From an uncultured delta proteobacterium (GTDB taxonomy: Bacteria; Myxococcota_A; Polyangia; Polyangiales; Polyangiaceae): DNA of 6,090 nucleotides. Position numbers and translations under genes: made by a program. The notes below the pieces were generated by a model, which worked only from the letters and a program-made list of their open reading frames with translations, made no database searches and had not been told where the DNA came from. The DNA lies in contig CAIOHM010000402.1 in assembly GCA_903858055.1 (NCBI GenBank), positions 1-6,090 of the forward strand. Direction: 5' to 3'. Every line of letters begins with the position of its first letter. Within the stretch, counting starts at the first letter, position 1. Positions 5,819 to 6,090 of this stretch are shown here, piece after piece.

Positions 5819-6090
5819 TCAGGCGGCGACGTCGGGCGACTGACCCGTGAAGCGGGCGAAGCGGCGTGGGTCGATGCGGTCGCGCTCGACGACGATGAGC
5901 GCGTCCACGACGCTCGAGAAGGCGTGGTCCACGTTGAACCCGACGACGCGCGCGTTGAGGAGCAGGTAGTTCTTCACGAGGATCGGGAGCCCGCGTCCAC
6001 CGGTGCGCTCGGCGACGCGGCGGTTCAGCGCCGACACCGAGACGAGCGCGGCGAGCTCGTGCTCGCTTGGTCGCGACGTGAACTCGAAGG
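5819..6090 (-). CDS. C-terminal part of a probable acyltransferase (hemolysin/OlsB-like), N-terminus beyond right edge
   Basis: 89 codons and the stop are visible; the frame stays open to the right edge, so a GTG at 6035-6037 is probably internal and not the start. The visible end has the pattern G-LPILVKNYLLLNARVVGFNVD followed by a short acidic-hydrophobic stretch DALIVV and a final segment with RFARFTG. This resembles the C-terminal end of hemolysin-like or OlsB-like (COG3176) acyltransferases, which end in a 'P-L-L-x-x-Y-L-x-L-G-a-x-v-x-G-f-n-x-D-x-x-F' block and act in lipid synthesis, sometimes fused to a PlsC-type lysophospholipid acyltransferase. Neither catalytic motif lies within the window, so the assignment rests on family resemblance of the tail only. 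It lies 87 bp upstream of rarD on the same strand and could be cotranscribed with it. Moderate confidence. Confidence 0.6.
   Translation of the reverse strand, partial: FEFTSRPSEHELAALVSVSALNRRVAERTGGRGLPILVKNYLLLNARVVGFNVDHAFSSVVDALIVVERDRIDPRRFARFTGQSPDVAA

Noticed and set aside
6035..6037. GTG as the start of a small 72-codon gene near the right edge
   Set aside because: The reading frame continues without a stop to the window edge, and the upstream residues fit the same acyltransferase-like tail, so this is more likely an internal valine.
1..6090. A hidden defence system, mobile element, CRISPR array or RNA gene
   Set aside because: I found no transposase, integrase, nuclease, toxin-antitoxin, repeat-spacer array, tRNA-like or rRNA-like sequence. 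The genes present are ordinary chromosomal families.

Overview
The window is high-GC DNA with densely packed genes on both strands and many long spurious open frames, as expected when codons end mostly in G or C. Together with an Asp/Ala/Ser-rich linker behind a lipoprotein signal and almost no recognisable Shine-Dalgarno sites, this suggests a myxobacterium-like organism (Myxococcota, perhaps Polyangia). That placement is inference from composition and style; no marker gene is present.

Layout, left to right. (1) 1-679, minus: a DUF2252 protein cut by the left edge, with what reads as a lipoprotein signal peptide. (2) 680-899: a divergent intergenic region rich in repeats, including three 7-mers spaced 11 bp apart like an OmpR/PhoB-family operator. 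(3) 900-1625, plus: a complete PhoB/OmpR-type response regulator with no histidine kinase beside it. (4) 1671-3476, minus, convergent with the regulator: a 601-residue polytopic membrane protein resembling lipid-carrier-dependent (GT-C/PMT-like) glycosyltransferases. (5) 3477-3708: a divergent intergenic region with a perfect 8-bp inverted repeat and a weak ECF-like promoter match. (6) 3709-4860, plus: a predicted lipoprotein with a beta-propeller-like (PD40/TolB-like) body and three spaced cysteine pairs. (7) 4868-5731, minus, convergent with the lipoprotein by only 7 bp: an EamA-family permease of the RarD type. (8) 5819-6090, minus: the C-terminal end of a protein, probably an acyltransferase of the hemolysin/OlsB-like type, running off the right edge.

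No pathway ties these genes together. Several products act at or outside the inner membrane (two predicted lipoproteins, a membrane glycosyltransferase-like protein, a permease and possibly a lipid acyltransferase), so the neighbourhood leans towards the cell envelope. The arrangement is divergent-convergent, so most genes are probably transcribed alone; only the acyltransferase-rarD pair could share a transcript. I see no RNA gene, mobile element, CRISPR array or defence system. Most of the window is ordinary chromosomal sequence. The points most worth following are the apparently exported DUF2252 protein and the operator-like repeats between it and the PhoB-like regulator.
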